DNA of 34,777 nt from Clostridia bacterium (GTDB lineage Bacteria > Bacillota > TC1 > UBA5767), in NCBI GenBank assembly GCA_030625965.1, contig DAOUPV010000017.1:1-34777 (forward strand), in the 5' to 3' direction. The notes below the pieces were generated by a model that was not told the DNA's origin, did no database searches, and was given only the letters and a program-made list of their open reading frames with translations. The translations under genes were made by a program, and so were the position numbers. The stretch's first letter is position 1; every line of letters begins with the position of its first letter. Shown here piece after piece: positions 16,950 to 24,000 of this stretch.

Positions 16950-17669
16950 ATGAACTACAAAATGTACAAGAACATCACCATTTTTGCAACCCATGGCCAC
17001 GCTATCCAGGAAAAGGAACTGGGACAAAAATTTGTCCTGGAAATCACCTTGTTCGGTGAAGATCTGTCCAAAGTTGATGCATCCGTATCAGAAGCGGAAG
17101 TGGAGCGTTTCATCCAGGAAGAGGCAATTGATGTGCACCGGGATATGATTCAAGCCGTATCTGGCCACGTAGCCGATCTGATCCTTGAAGCCAGTTCAGA
17201 CGCCCTGAAGGAAGTCCGGATCGAGGTGAAAAAACCATCCACACCTATCCGCATCGGAATGCCGGGCGGTCTGGTCAAGTATGTGAGCACTACGGTAAGC
17301 CGTAGAAAAGAGGACTATGCACCGGTATATGAACACGTTGAGGACTACAATTTCACCAAGATTCGGAGCGCCAGGGTCTTCGACAGGGACGTGAAAATGG
17401 AAGCCGATTTGGAAGTGGCCTTCGACATGGGACCGTCCATCGAGAATGACGATATCGCCTACAGCTACAGCTATACCACGGTTTATGACGTAGCTGTGGA
17501 TACCATCAAGGCCAACAAAGGCGATAAGCCTTTTGAACTGGCCCGCAAGATGGTGGAAAAGGTTTACGAAGACAAGCCTGATGCCAAGATGGTACGTGCT
17601 ACTGTCAGAAACTTCCTGCCAGAAAACAACCTGTCCGTAGATTATATGGAATACATGGTAGTAAAATAG
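16950..17669 (+). CDS. Fused tandem FolB-like (dihydroneopterin aldolase/T-fold) protein
   Basis: A 239-residue protein, twice the length of a normal FolB, with two T-fold halves. Residues 1-120 follow dihydroneopterin aldolase: THGHAIQEKELGQKF with the first-loop glutamate (about Glu21), DMIQAVSGHVADLI where the pterin-anchoring Glu is Gln68, and RIEVKKPSTPI with the catalytic-type lysine (Lys94 or Lys95). The tyrosine expected near residue 54 is missing. Residues 132-239 are more divergent. This half supplies a tyrosine cluster (IAYSYSYTTVYDVAV, 169-183) but has no lysine at the catalytic place, and its anchor position is unclear. The halves may complement each other, as the two T-fold domains of urate oxidase do. 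AAGGAG precedes the ATG, 73 bases after the deaminase. Confidence 0.8.
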   Translation: MNYKMYKNITIFATHGHAIQEKELGQKFVLEITLFGEDLSKVDASVSEAEVERFIQEEAIDVHRDMIQAVSGHVADLILEASSDALKEVRIEVKKPSTPIRIGMPGGLVKYVSTTVSRRKEDYAPVYEHVEDYNFTKIRSARVFDRDVKMEADLEVAFDMGPSIENDDIAYSYSYTTVYDVAVDTIKANKGDKPFELARKMVEKVYEDKPDAKMVRATVRNFLPENNLSVDYMEYMVVK

Positions 17670-17692
17670 AGCGTATCCTAATAGAATCATGG

Positions 17693-17698
17693 TATGAT
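17693..17698 (+). promoter_or_regulatory. Possible extended -10 element between the two FolB-like genes
   Basis: TATGAT is preceded by TGG, giving an extended -10 box; no clear -35 is seen. It is about 250 bases before the single FolB-like gene. The interval of 283 bases between the FolB-like genes holds no recognised gene. One frame reads MVMGRRNFPVFQRVSGF but has no ribosome site. Confidence 0.3.
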
Positions 17699-17952
17699 AT
17701 TAACATAGGGAGTGATGATTTTGCCATTTGCCAAACTGATTTCTTTCGATAGGATTTCAGCATGGTGATGGGCAGGCGTAACTTTCCTGTTTTCCAAAGA
17801 GTTTCCGGCTTTACCTTTTCCGGTCTATTCATGGCTCTTGATATTTTAGCGACGTTAAGTGCGCGAGTTTGCTATTGGATGCATCCGTGATGGATTGTAT
17901 CTAACGGTTTTGATGTATGTAGTAGCGAAGGTTAGAAGAGGGGGAAATTGAT

Positions 17953-18327
17953 ATGAGAAAAGAAGATATCTTATACGTGAAAGATATGCGTTTCTGGGGC
18001 ACCCACGGGTATTTCCAGGAAGAGAACAAACTGGGTCAGCAATTCGGTGTGGACATTGAAGCCAAAATCGATATGACCGACATGTGTGAAAAAGATGAGT
18101 TCGTCTGGGAAATCAGCTATGTGGCTTTGTTCAAAGCGGCTAAGAAAATCGTTGAGGGTGAAGAACATAAATTGATCCAGCGTGTGGCTTATCGTATCGT
18201 TGAGGAAGTATTCGCGACGACACCGGCTTCCAAAGTCAGTGTGACCATCAAGAAACCGGGCGCACCAATCGGCGGCATATTCGATCACACTGGATGTATA
18301 ATCGAGAGAACTAGAGAAGAAATGTAA
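17953..18327 (+). CDS. FolB-like dihydroneopterin aldolase/T-fold protein with Glu-to-Gln anchor
   Basis: A 124-residue single-domain T-fold protein of normal FolB length. It aligns by eye with S. aureus dihydroneopterin aldolase: RFWGTHGYFQEENKLGQ with the loop glutamate (Glu23/24), WEISYVALFKAA with Tyr56, and VTIKKPGAPIGG with Lys100. The residue that anchors the pterin 2-amino group, Glu74 in S. aureus, is Gln76 here (KLIQRVAYRI). The aldolase normally splits 7,8-dihydroneopterin into 6-hydroxymethyl-dihydropterin and glycolaldehyde. With glutamine, a 2-oxo ring such as dihydrolumazine would fit better. No folP, folK or folE is nearby, against folate synthesis. GGGGAAA precedes the ATG, and a terminator follows. 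Confidence 0.82.
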   Translation: MRKEDILYVKDMRFWGTHGYFQEENKLGQQFGVDIEAKIDMTDMCEKDEFVWEISYVALFKAAKKIVEGEEHKLIQRVAYRIVEEVFATTPASKVSVTIKKPGAPIGGIFDHTGCIIERTREEM

Positions 18328-18370
18328 CAAACTGCAGCAACGAATAGAGATGTGGTAACACAAAGGGTAG

Positions 18371-18400
18371 CCCCTTCCGAAAGGAAGGGGTTTTTATTTT
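18371..18400 (+). terminator. Intrinsic terminator after the FolB-like gene
   Basis: CCCCTTCC-GAAA-GGAAGGGG followed by TTTTTATTTT: a perfect 8-bp stem with a GNRA tetraloop and a good U tract. It ends the reductase-deaminase-FolB cluster. Confidence 0.9.
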
Positions 18401-18451
18401 AAAATTATGGATGGACTGGTGGGGAGTATGAGCCTTTCAATCATAAAGAAA

Positions 18452-18511
18452 ACTAATGATAATAAGTTCATAATAGTATTAATTTATGAACGGTTTTTCG
18501 TTAGTCTTTTT
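18452..18511 (+). promoter_or_regulatory. Nested stem-loop ending in a T run upstream of the Pst-like operon
   Basis: An outer 7-bp stem (ACTAATG with CGTTAGT, one G-U pair) encloses an inner 8-bp stem (GTTCATAA with TTATGAAC). The outer arm runs straight into CTTTTT. It lies 55 bases before the binding-protein gene, so it may be a leader terminator or attenuator, or simply a second terminator after the FolB-like gene. A TATGCT within its tail could be a -10 box. Confidence 0.4.
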
Positions 18512-18565
18512 ATGCTAGAATACCAGAAGTATAGAGAGTTCAAAGCAGAAGAGAGGTATTAAGCT

Positions 18566-19468
18566 ATGAAGAGAATTTTGATTTTAATAATAGTTGCATC
18601 CATGTTGTTGGTATTTGTCGGTTGTGCTGATGATAACACTCCGGCTGACGATGGGAGCGGCGTGCAAGAAGTAGGCGAGATCATCTTGACAGGATCTTCG
18701 ACCCTTGCACCGGTGGTAACACAGCTGATTGCGGAGTTCATGGAGACCAATGTTACCTGGGACAAGGTGGATAGTACGTTCCCGGCGGAGGAAATCAACA
18801 TTGTGATCAACGGAGGCGGATCCGGCGCGGGAATCAGCTCTTCCATAGAAAAGACGGCCAATTTCGGTATGGCTTCCAAGAATGTGTCCGAAGAAGAGCA
18901 AGCCAAGTTCGAAGGGTATAGCCAGTACAAGTTGGGTACAGATGCCCTTACCATCGCGGTCAATCCTTCGAACAAGATCTATGAATCCCAAGATGGATTC
19001 ACCAGTGAAGAACTGCAGAAAATATTTTCCGGTGAATATCTATACTGGGATGATGTGAACTCCGAGTTGCCGCATTCTGAAATCGTAGTCGTAACCAGAG
19101 ACATCGGTGGTGGTGCTCACGAAGTATTCCAGAAGAAAATCATGGGAGAAATCGAAGTCAGCCTCAATGTGATTCAAGCCCCTTCTATGGGGGCATTGGT
19201 CGCCAAAATCATTGATAATGAAAACGCCATCGGATACGCTTCCTTCGGCGTAGTAAACCAGAATGAAGCCAAGATCATCCCTATGTCTGTTGACGGGGTC
19301 GATCCTACACAGGAGAATATTATCAGCGGAGATTACAAGATCTCCAGACCGCTGCTGGTATTGAAGAATGGCGAAATGAGCCCGCAGGAAAAAGCCTTGC
19401 TTGATTTCCTGATCTCGGATAGAGGGATGCAGGTTGTCAGCGAACTGGGATTTGTACCTGAAAACTAG
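18566..19468 (+). CDS. Pst-like ABC transporter substrate-binding lipoprotein with altered anion ligands
   Basis: A 300-residue lipoprotein: a hydrophobic signal peptide ends at the lipobox LVFVGC with Cys20. The fold pattern is that of PstS: TGSSTLAPVV, NGGGSGAGI, NFGMASKNV and VTRDIGGGAHEVF. In phosphate binders the Asp of the D-x-G-x-S strand and the R-x-x-G-S-G-T loop hold the ion. Here the Asp place is Asn99, and the loop reads R178-D-I-G-G-G-A, losing the Ser and Thr hydroxyls. The Arg and the early S-T are kept. It may bind another oxyanion, for example a fully ionised one, rather than phosphate. It heads an operon with two permeases and an ATPase. GAGAGG lies about ten bases before the ATG. 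Confidence 0.82.
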   Translation: MKRILILIIVASMLLVFVGCADDNTPADDGSGVQEVGEIILTGSSTLAPVVTQLIAEFMETNVTWDKVDSTFPAEEINIVINGGGSGAGISSSIEKTANFGMASKNVSEEEQAKFEGYSQYKLGTDALTIAVNPSNKIYESQDGFTSEELQKIFSGEYLYWDDVNSELPHSEIVVVTRDIGGGAHEVFQKKIMGEIEVSLNVIQAPSMGALVAKIIDNENAIGYASFGVVNQNEAKIIPMSVDGVDPTQENIISGDYKISRPLLVLKNGEMSPQEKALLDFLISDRGMQVVSELGFVPEN

Positions 19469-19505
19469 TGGCTCATCAGGAAAAAAAGTATATAATAGTT
19501 ATCAG

Positions 19506-19538
19506 AAATAGTCTTTCATATTTTATGAAAGACTATTT
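19506..19538 (+). promoter_or_regulatory. Intercistronic stem-loop after the binding-protein gene
   Basis: A perfect 14-bp stem (AAATAGTCTTTCAT and its complement, 5-nt loop) lacking a U tract. Such hairpins after binding-protein genes usually protect the upstream message and lower expression of the permease genes. It is not a convincing terminator. Confidence 0.5.
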
Positions 19539-19558
19539 GCTATGAACGGGGAAAATCG

Positions 19559-20434
19559 ATGAACATATATGATTATGCAGACAAAATTGCACATAGGATA
19601 TCCAGAATCGTAGTACTCACTACGTTCCTTATTCTGGTGCTGATCTTTCTGTTCATCCTGAATGAAAGTCTGTCGTTTCTAGGCTCCGGTTTCAGTGACA
19701 CTATTCTCTCTGTATCTTGGAGACCTTTATCTAAGAATCCCAGCTTCGGAATGTTGCCGATGATCCTGGGCACCTTGTATATCGGATTCTTTGCAACCTT
19801 GCTGGCTCTACCCGTATCTTTGGGATGCGCCAGCTTCATCAGCTGCCAGGTGCGCGGTAGATTGAAATACCTAATGCTATCCATGATGGACATGCTGGCA
19901 GGCATACCTTCGGTAGTCTATGGCCTACTGGGATTCTATACCGTGGTCAAAATGCTGGAGAGTACAGGCTTGATGGCGGCTGGCGAAAGTATTTTCGCCG
20001 CCATCATAACTTTGTCGGTGATGCTCATTCCCTATATGGCATCAAGCTATGTAAAGGCCTTTGAAGAAGTGGAGTTGATGTACGGATTCCAGACAAGGGC
20101 GCTGGGTGTGTCCAAGTGGTATTCCATGACGCATCTAGTAATTGTGCATACAAAAGGCCACATCCTGACAGGATACATGCTGGCCTTGTCCCGGGCGCTG
20201 GGTGAAACCATGGCGGTCATGATGGTGATTGGCAACAGTCCGATCCTACCGAAACTCTTCGGCAAGGGGATAACCCTGAGTGGCTTGATTGCACTGGAGA
20301 TGAGCGGGGCGCAATTGGACAGCCTGCATTATCAGAGCCTTTATACAGCCGGTATCATCCTGTTGGCATTCCTCTTGCTGATCAATTTACTGATCAGGAA
20401 AATAGAAAGCTGGGTAAAAAGCAATGAAATATAG
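19559..20434 (+). CDS. Pst-like ABC transporter permease (PstC type)
   Basis: A 291-residue inner-membrane permease with about six hydrophobic segments. It has the PstC/PstA signature AGIPSVVYGLLGFYTVV and the ATPase-contact loop around TRALGVSKWYSM, plus SRALGETMAVMMVIGNSP, which is typical of PstC. It follows the binding-protein gene after the stem-loop and overlaps the next gene by 11 bases. GGGGAA precedes the ATG. It should form the membrane pore together with the following permease. Confidence 0.88.
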   Translation: MNIYDYADKIAHRISRIVVLTTFLILVLIFLFILNESLSFLGSGFSDTILSVSWRPLSKNPSFGMLPMILGTLYIGFFATLLALPVSLGCASFISCQVRGRLKYLMLSMMDMLAGIPSVVYGLLGFYTVVKMLESTGLMAAGESIFAAIITLSVMLIPYMASSYVKAFEEVELMYGFQTRALGVSKWYSMTHLVIVHTKGHILTGYMLALSRALGETMAVMMVIGNSPILPKLFGKGITLSGLIALEMSGAQLDSLHYQSLYTAGIILLAFLLLINLLIRKIESWVKSNEI

Positions 20435-21266
20435 GAGAATGCTTCAATCCCATAATTATGTTCGGATACTTTCTACAGTGGCATTTTTAATGGTAGCTAC
20501 TGTAATCAGCATGATATTCTTACTGGTGTTTATTAAGGCCGGTAACAATCTGAATTTGAGTTTTTTCCTGGAAAAGCCCAGTGGATTCCCGATCGGCAGT
20601 GAGGGTGGTGTGTTCCCGGCTATCGTCGGCAGCCTGGCGTTCACCTTGATTGCCAGTGTGTCAGCATCCATACTGGCTCTTATCGTAGCTTTATATCTGG
20701 AGTTCTATTGCAGCAATGAAAGGTTCGGCGAAGCCATCCGGGTAACTATCGGTGTCATCGCCGGGATACCCTCGATAATCCTGGGTTTGTTCGGATATAG
20801 CTTCCTGGTGGTCTACCTTGGTTTCGGGATATCCCTCCTGTCCGGTGGACTGGTTTTGGGACTGATGATATTCCCCTATATAGAAATTAAATTCGAACGC
20901 ATTTTTAGGGACGTCAATGAGATGTATAAGATCAGCACCTATGCGTTGGGGGTGAACACTGGTTATTACATTGTACATATCATCTTGCCTGTCGCGTGGA
21001 GAAACATGGTCTCCACCATAAGCCTGGCTTCAAGTCTGGCGATGGGAGCGACGGCGCCCATCCTGCTGACGGGCGCGGTATTCTATGCAAAAGCGCCCAA
21101 GTCCATCTTTTCGCCTGCTATGGCATTGCCTTTGCATCTTTACAACCTGGTGGGAGAGAATATTTCTATTGAGAATGCGTTTGCGACTGCAGGTGTCCTG
21201 CTGATCCTGCTGGTCGCATTGAATCTGATTACTTGGTCATTCAGCTATTCAGGGGAGGGCAGATAG
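20424..21266 (+). CDS. Pst-like ABC transporter permease (PstA type)
   Basis: A 280-residue partner permease, about six membrane segments. It contains GGVFPAIVGSLAFTLI, the signature AGIPSIILGLFGYSFLV, the coupling loop STYALGVNTGYY, and AMGATAPILLTGA, all in PstA order. Its start lies inside the end of the previous permease and its stop is two bases before the ATPase start, so the three are translationally coupled. Confidence 0.88.
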   Translation: MKYRRMLQSHNYVRILSTVAFLMVATVISMIFLLVFIKAGNNLNLSFFLEKPSGFPIGSEGGVFPAIVGSLAFTLIASVSASILALIVALYLEFYCSNERFGEAIRVTIGVIAGIPSIILGLFGYSFLVVYLGFGISLLSGGLVLGLMIFPYIEIKFERIFRDVNEMYKISTYALGVNTGYYIVHIILPVAWRNMVSTISLASSLAMGATAPILLTGAVFYAKAPKSIFSPAMALPLHLYNLVGENISIENAFATAGVLLILLVALNLITWSFSYSGEGR

Positions 21267-21268
21267 AT

Positions 21269-22009
21269 ATGGTTATAGATATTAGGAACCTGACGACGTA
21301 CTATGATTCCCAAAAGGTATTAGACGATATCAGCTTCAAAATAAGGAAGAACAGGATCACTTCCGTAATTGGTCCGTCCGGTTGCGGCAAGACGACCCTC
21401 CTGATGACCTTGTCCGGTCTGGTGAACAAGGTACCCCATTTTTCCATGCAAGGGGAGATCGAATACAGGAAAAAGACATTCACTAAGGACAATCTCGGTG
21501 AGCTGATTGGCAGAACGGGATTTGTTTTTCAGCAGCCCCTGGCCTTTCCTCTTTCCATAGAGAAAAATATGATCTTCGCCACCAAGTATGCAGGCATAGA
21601 GAAAAGTGAGAGGGAGAGGATTGCTGTTGAGAAATTGAAGGAAGTCAACTTGTGGGAAGAAGTGAAAGACAATCTCAAGATGAAGGCCAGCCGCTTGAGC
21701 GGTGGCCAGCAACAGCGGTTGTGCATTGCTAGGGCTTTGACCATGTACCCGGATGTGCTCCTTCTGGACGAGCCCTGCTCGGCCTTGGATGTCAAGAACA
21801 CAGCCATCATTGAAAAGATGCTGGTGGAGCTGAAGAAAGACTACACGATTATCGTGGTAACCCATAATCTTTCACAGGCCAAAAGGATCAGTGATGAGAT
21901 AGTGTTTGTGAATGAGGGGAAAATTGTTGAATCCGGCACCTGTGCAGGTATTTTCAATGATCCTGTTGAACAAGAAACCAAGGATTATTTAAGCGGTAAT
22001 TTTGGTTAG
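21269..22009 (+). CDS. Pst-like ABC transporter ATP-binding protein (PstB type)
   Basis: A 246-residue ABC ATPase. Walker A is GPSGCGKTTL, the Q-loop is VFQQPLAFPLSI, the signature is SRLSGGQQQRL, Walker B is VLLLDEPCSALD, and the switch histidine is in VVTHNL. DEPCSALD and the Q-loop wording are PstB-like. AGGGGAGGG precedes the ATG; an earlier in-frame ATG lies inside the permease gene and lacks a ribosome site. The stop is 37 bases before the chosen sigI start, so the sigma factor genes are probably on the same transcript. Confidence 0.9.
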   Translation: MVIDIRNLTTYYDSQKVLDDISFKIRKNRITSVIGPSGCGKTTLLMTLSGLVNKVPHFSMQGEIEYRKKTFTKDNLGELIGRTGFVFQQPLAFPLSIEKNMIFATKYAGIEKSERERIAVEKLKEVNLWEEVKDNLKMKASRLSGGQQQRLCIARALTMYPDVLLLDEPCSALDVKNTAIIEKMLVELKKDYTIIVVTHNLSQAKRISDEIVFVNEGKIVESGTCAGIFNDPVEQETKDYLSGNFG

Positions 22010-22046
22010 CCAGGGTTGGATTACAAGAGAAGAGGTGCTAGGCGGT

Positions 22047-22706
22047 ATGCGGGAAGTGGATCAGATGGCTGTGGAATCGGCAGAGAATACAGAGACGCTG
22101 GAAGGATTCATCAGGCAGTACGAATTCTTCATACTGAAGACTGCCGCCAAGACGGCCAAGCGTTACATTTCTAAGAGTGATGACGAATGGTCAATCGCCT
22201 TGCTGGCATTCTCTGATGCCGTTGCCGGGTATGAGTATGAGCGGGGGCATTTTCTGCCGTTCGCCGAGCTGATGATCAGCAGGAGGCTGATAGATCACTA
22301 CCGTAAGGAAGGAAGACATGTTCTGGAGATTCAGGATGCCCGAATCGAAGACACGGCCAAAGTCGAGCATGATGACCGGCTGGAACTGGAAATCGACGCC
22401 ATCACCCAAGTGCTTGCTGTGTACGACATAGGCTTCATGGATCTGGTGCCGGTTTCCCCCAAGGCGGATAAGACCAGGAAATCCTGTTCGCAAGCAGTGC
22501 GCTGTCTCCTGGATGAACCGGCGCTGCTTGCTGAATTGCGTCAGACCAAACGTCTACCGGTGGCGAAAATTCAAAAAAGTACGAACCTACCCCGAAAAAA
22601 GATTGAACGGCACCGTATATATATAATAGCAGTGGCCGAGATACTCTGTGGAGAGTATCCTTGTCTGTCGGAATATCTGAGTCGAATCAGGGAGGTAGAG
22701 GAATGA
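22047..22706 (+). CDS. sigI: SigI-type RNA polymerase sigma factor
   Basis: About 219 residues, the length of SigI. Region 2 is clear: FIRQYEFFILKTAAKTAKRY, then DDEWSIALLAFSDAVAGYEY and LPFAELMISRRLIDHYRKE. A C-terminal helix-turn-helix follows (TNLPRKKIERHRIYIIAVAE). SigI controls heat and envelope stress genes in Bacillus and cellulosome genes in some Clostridia, under the membrane anti-sigma factor RsgI. The start is uncertain: the frame is open back to 22002, and GTG at 22035 or ATG at 22047 are the likely choices. Its stop overlaps the next start as ATGA, the usual coupling to rsgI. Confidence 0.85.
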   Translation: MREVDQMAVESAENTETLEGFIRQYEFFILKTAAKTAKRYISKSDDEWSIALLAFSDAVAGYEYERGHFLPFAELMISRRLIDHYRKEGRHVLEIQDARIEDTAKVEHDDRLELEIDAITQVLAVYDIGFMDLVPVSPKADKTRKSCSQAVRCLLDEPALLAELRQTKRLPVAKIQKSTNLPRKKIERHRIYIIAVAEILCGEYPCLSEYLSRIREVEE

Positions 22707-23521
22707 AAGCGGTCGTAGTAGAAACGAAAGATGGTAGTGCCGCCCTTCTTCGGGATGACGGCAGGATGGTCAAGATGAAGGATGAGGATTTCATGATAGG
22801 GGACGTGATCAATATGCAAGAGAAACCGGAACGCAACAGAATGGGACTGCGCAAAATCGCCTTGGTAGCGGCCATGTTCGTCATATTGCTCGGGGTCGGC
22901 GCGAGTGTTTACAATACGCCATATTACTATGTTAGTCTGGATGTCAATCCAGGAATCCAGCTGGAGGTAAACCGTTTTGAACGGGTGATCGGTGCTGAAG
23001 CGGTCAACGAGGATGCCGTTAAAATCGTGAAAGGTCTTGAAGCGAAGAACAAGAGGCTGGATGATGCTATCGCTGAGGCGGTTGATCTCATGGCGGATGA
23101 AGGATATTTTGACGATGGCAATGGGGCCGTCGTGCTTGCTACCATCGCCAGGAATCAGGAAAAAGCCGAGCGTTTGGCTGGCAAACTGGAGGACATTACC
23201 AACCGGCAATTGGAGAAGAAAAACAAAAAAGCAGAGGTTTCTTCTCGGGTGCTCGGTGTTGAGATGGTGCAACTGGCCAAAGATGCCGGCATCACACCTG
23301 GGAAATATAATATCATCACCAATTTGCTAGGGGAAGAGCTGGGAGAAAATGCGGATGAGTCTGTAAAAGAGCTCATGGCGAGAGTCAAGGCCAACAAAGG
23401 TTTATATGGGAATCTAGGATCCAATGGTAAGGGCAGTTCCCAACAGGCAGAGAAGGATGAGATTTATAACAAGAACGATAAGTTGAGAGATGATGAGGCA
23501 GAAGTAGAGGAAGATGACTAG
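22703..23521 (+). CDS. rsgI: RsgI-type membrane anti-sigma-I factor
   Basis: A 272-residue protein. It has an N-terminal cytoplasmic RsgI domain (about 1-48; MKAVVVETKDGSAALLRDDG), one membrane helix (about 51-69) and an outside domain starting YYYVSLDVNPGIQLEVNRFE, the usual RsgI juxtamembrane block. The far C-terminus is very acidic and low in complexity (DDEAEVEEDD). It should hold SigI inactive until cleaved or signalled. There is no carbohydrate-binding or peptidase module at the C-terminus, unlike cellulosomal RsgI proteins. GGGAGGTAGAGG precedes the ATG. Confidence 0.88.
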   Translation: MKAVVVETKDGSAALLRDDGRMVKMKDEDFMIGDVINMQEKPERNRMGLRKIALVAAMFVILLGVGASVYNTPYYYVSLDVNPGIQLEVNRFERVIGAEAVNEDAVKIVKGLEAKNKRLDDAIAEAVDLMADEGYFDDGNGAVVLATIARNQEKAERLAGKLEDITNRQLEKKNKKAEVSSRVLGVEMVQLAKDAGITPGKYNIITNLLGEELGENADESVKELMARVKANKGLYGNLGSNGKGSSQQAEKDEIYNKNDKLRDDEAEVEEDD

Positions 23522-23761
23522 GAAGATCCTGCTGTGGGCATGGCCAAGTTGCCACTATATGGGGGGGAGTCACTGTCTAAACTGAACATGCCGATCTTGG
23601 TGATTTATGGTGAAAATGATTTTTTGCTTCCTGCCCGTAAGAGTATCGAGCATTTGACACAGTACGCGCCCCAGACTGTGGAGGAACTACTGCCTGACAC
23701 AGGCCATGTCGTAGTCAACCAGGCGCCAAGGATCATCAGGTTCCTGATTGATGGCCAGTGA
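23522..23761 (+). pseudogene. C-terminal fragment of an alpha/beta-hydrolase
   Basis: About 75 residues read LNMPILVIYGENDFLLPARK and LPDTGHVVVNQAPRIIRFLI. This is the final part of an alpha/beta-hydrolase with the acid (GEND) and histidine (TGHVV) of the triad. The nucleophile-elbow half is absent, and the frame starts directly after the rsgI stop without a proper start region. It is a truncated remnant, unlikely to be active. Confidence 0.65.
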
Positions 23762-23811
23762 TCGTCAAATGGCCAGGGGTATTGGGTCCATTATTTAGGT
23801 ATGTTATTATG

Positions 23812-23859
23812 AAACTGCTGCTATCCGTTTAAAGTAACGGTTAGTGGCGGTTTCTTTTT
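23812..23859 (+). terminator. Intrinsic terminator after the transporter-sigI-rsgI unit
   Basis: A long stem (AAACTGCTGCTATCCGTT with AACGGTTAGTGGCGGTTT, a few mismatches and G-U pairs) closes a 6-nt loop and ends in CTTTTTG. It would close the Pst-like/SigI operon. Confidence 0.75.
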
Positions 23860-23937
23860 GTGACAGAAAAAACTGACTAGACAGTTCGTTGTAGATGTAC
23901 GGTGACGGCTTTTGATTTCTCACAGGTGCGCTCTAAA

Positions 23938-23966
23938 TTCGGATATGGATGTGAAAGTGATATAAT
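23938..23966 (+). promoter_or_regulatory. Promoter of the archease-rtcB pair
   Basis: A perfect TATAAT is preceded, at 17-base spacing, by the weak -35 TTCGGA. It ends 34 bases before the archease start. Confidence 0.45.
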
Positions 23967-24000
23967 TATATTGCGGTTACAGAATTAGAGGTGCCCGGAA

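Noticed and set aside
17196-17690. 164-codon minus-strand frame across the tandem FolB-like gene
   Set aside because: A shadow of the plus-strand gene with no ribosome site or known motif; the plus-strand protein has clear T-fold motifs.
17759-17890. Short frame MVMGRRNFPVFQRVSGF between the FolB-like genes
   Set aside because: No ribosome site and no recognised relatives; too short to support.
16950-18327. Ordinary folate biosynthesis genes (folB)
   Set aside because: No folE, folP or folK nearby, one protein is a double-length fusion, and the anchor Glu is Gln in both.
2816-18327. Known anaerobic urate/purine degradation cluster
   Set aside because: Only generic members (xdh, a permease, an SsnA-like deaminase) are shared; ygeX, ygeY, ygeW, ygfK and hydA-type genes are absent from the window.
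18566-22009. Standard phosphate pst operon
   Set aside because: The binding protein lacks key ligands and no phoU follows; kept as Pst-like with unknown anion.
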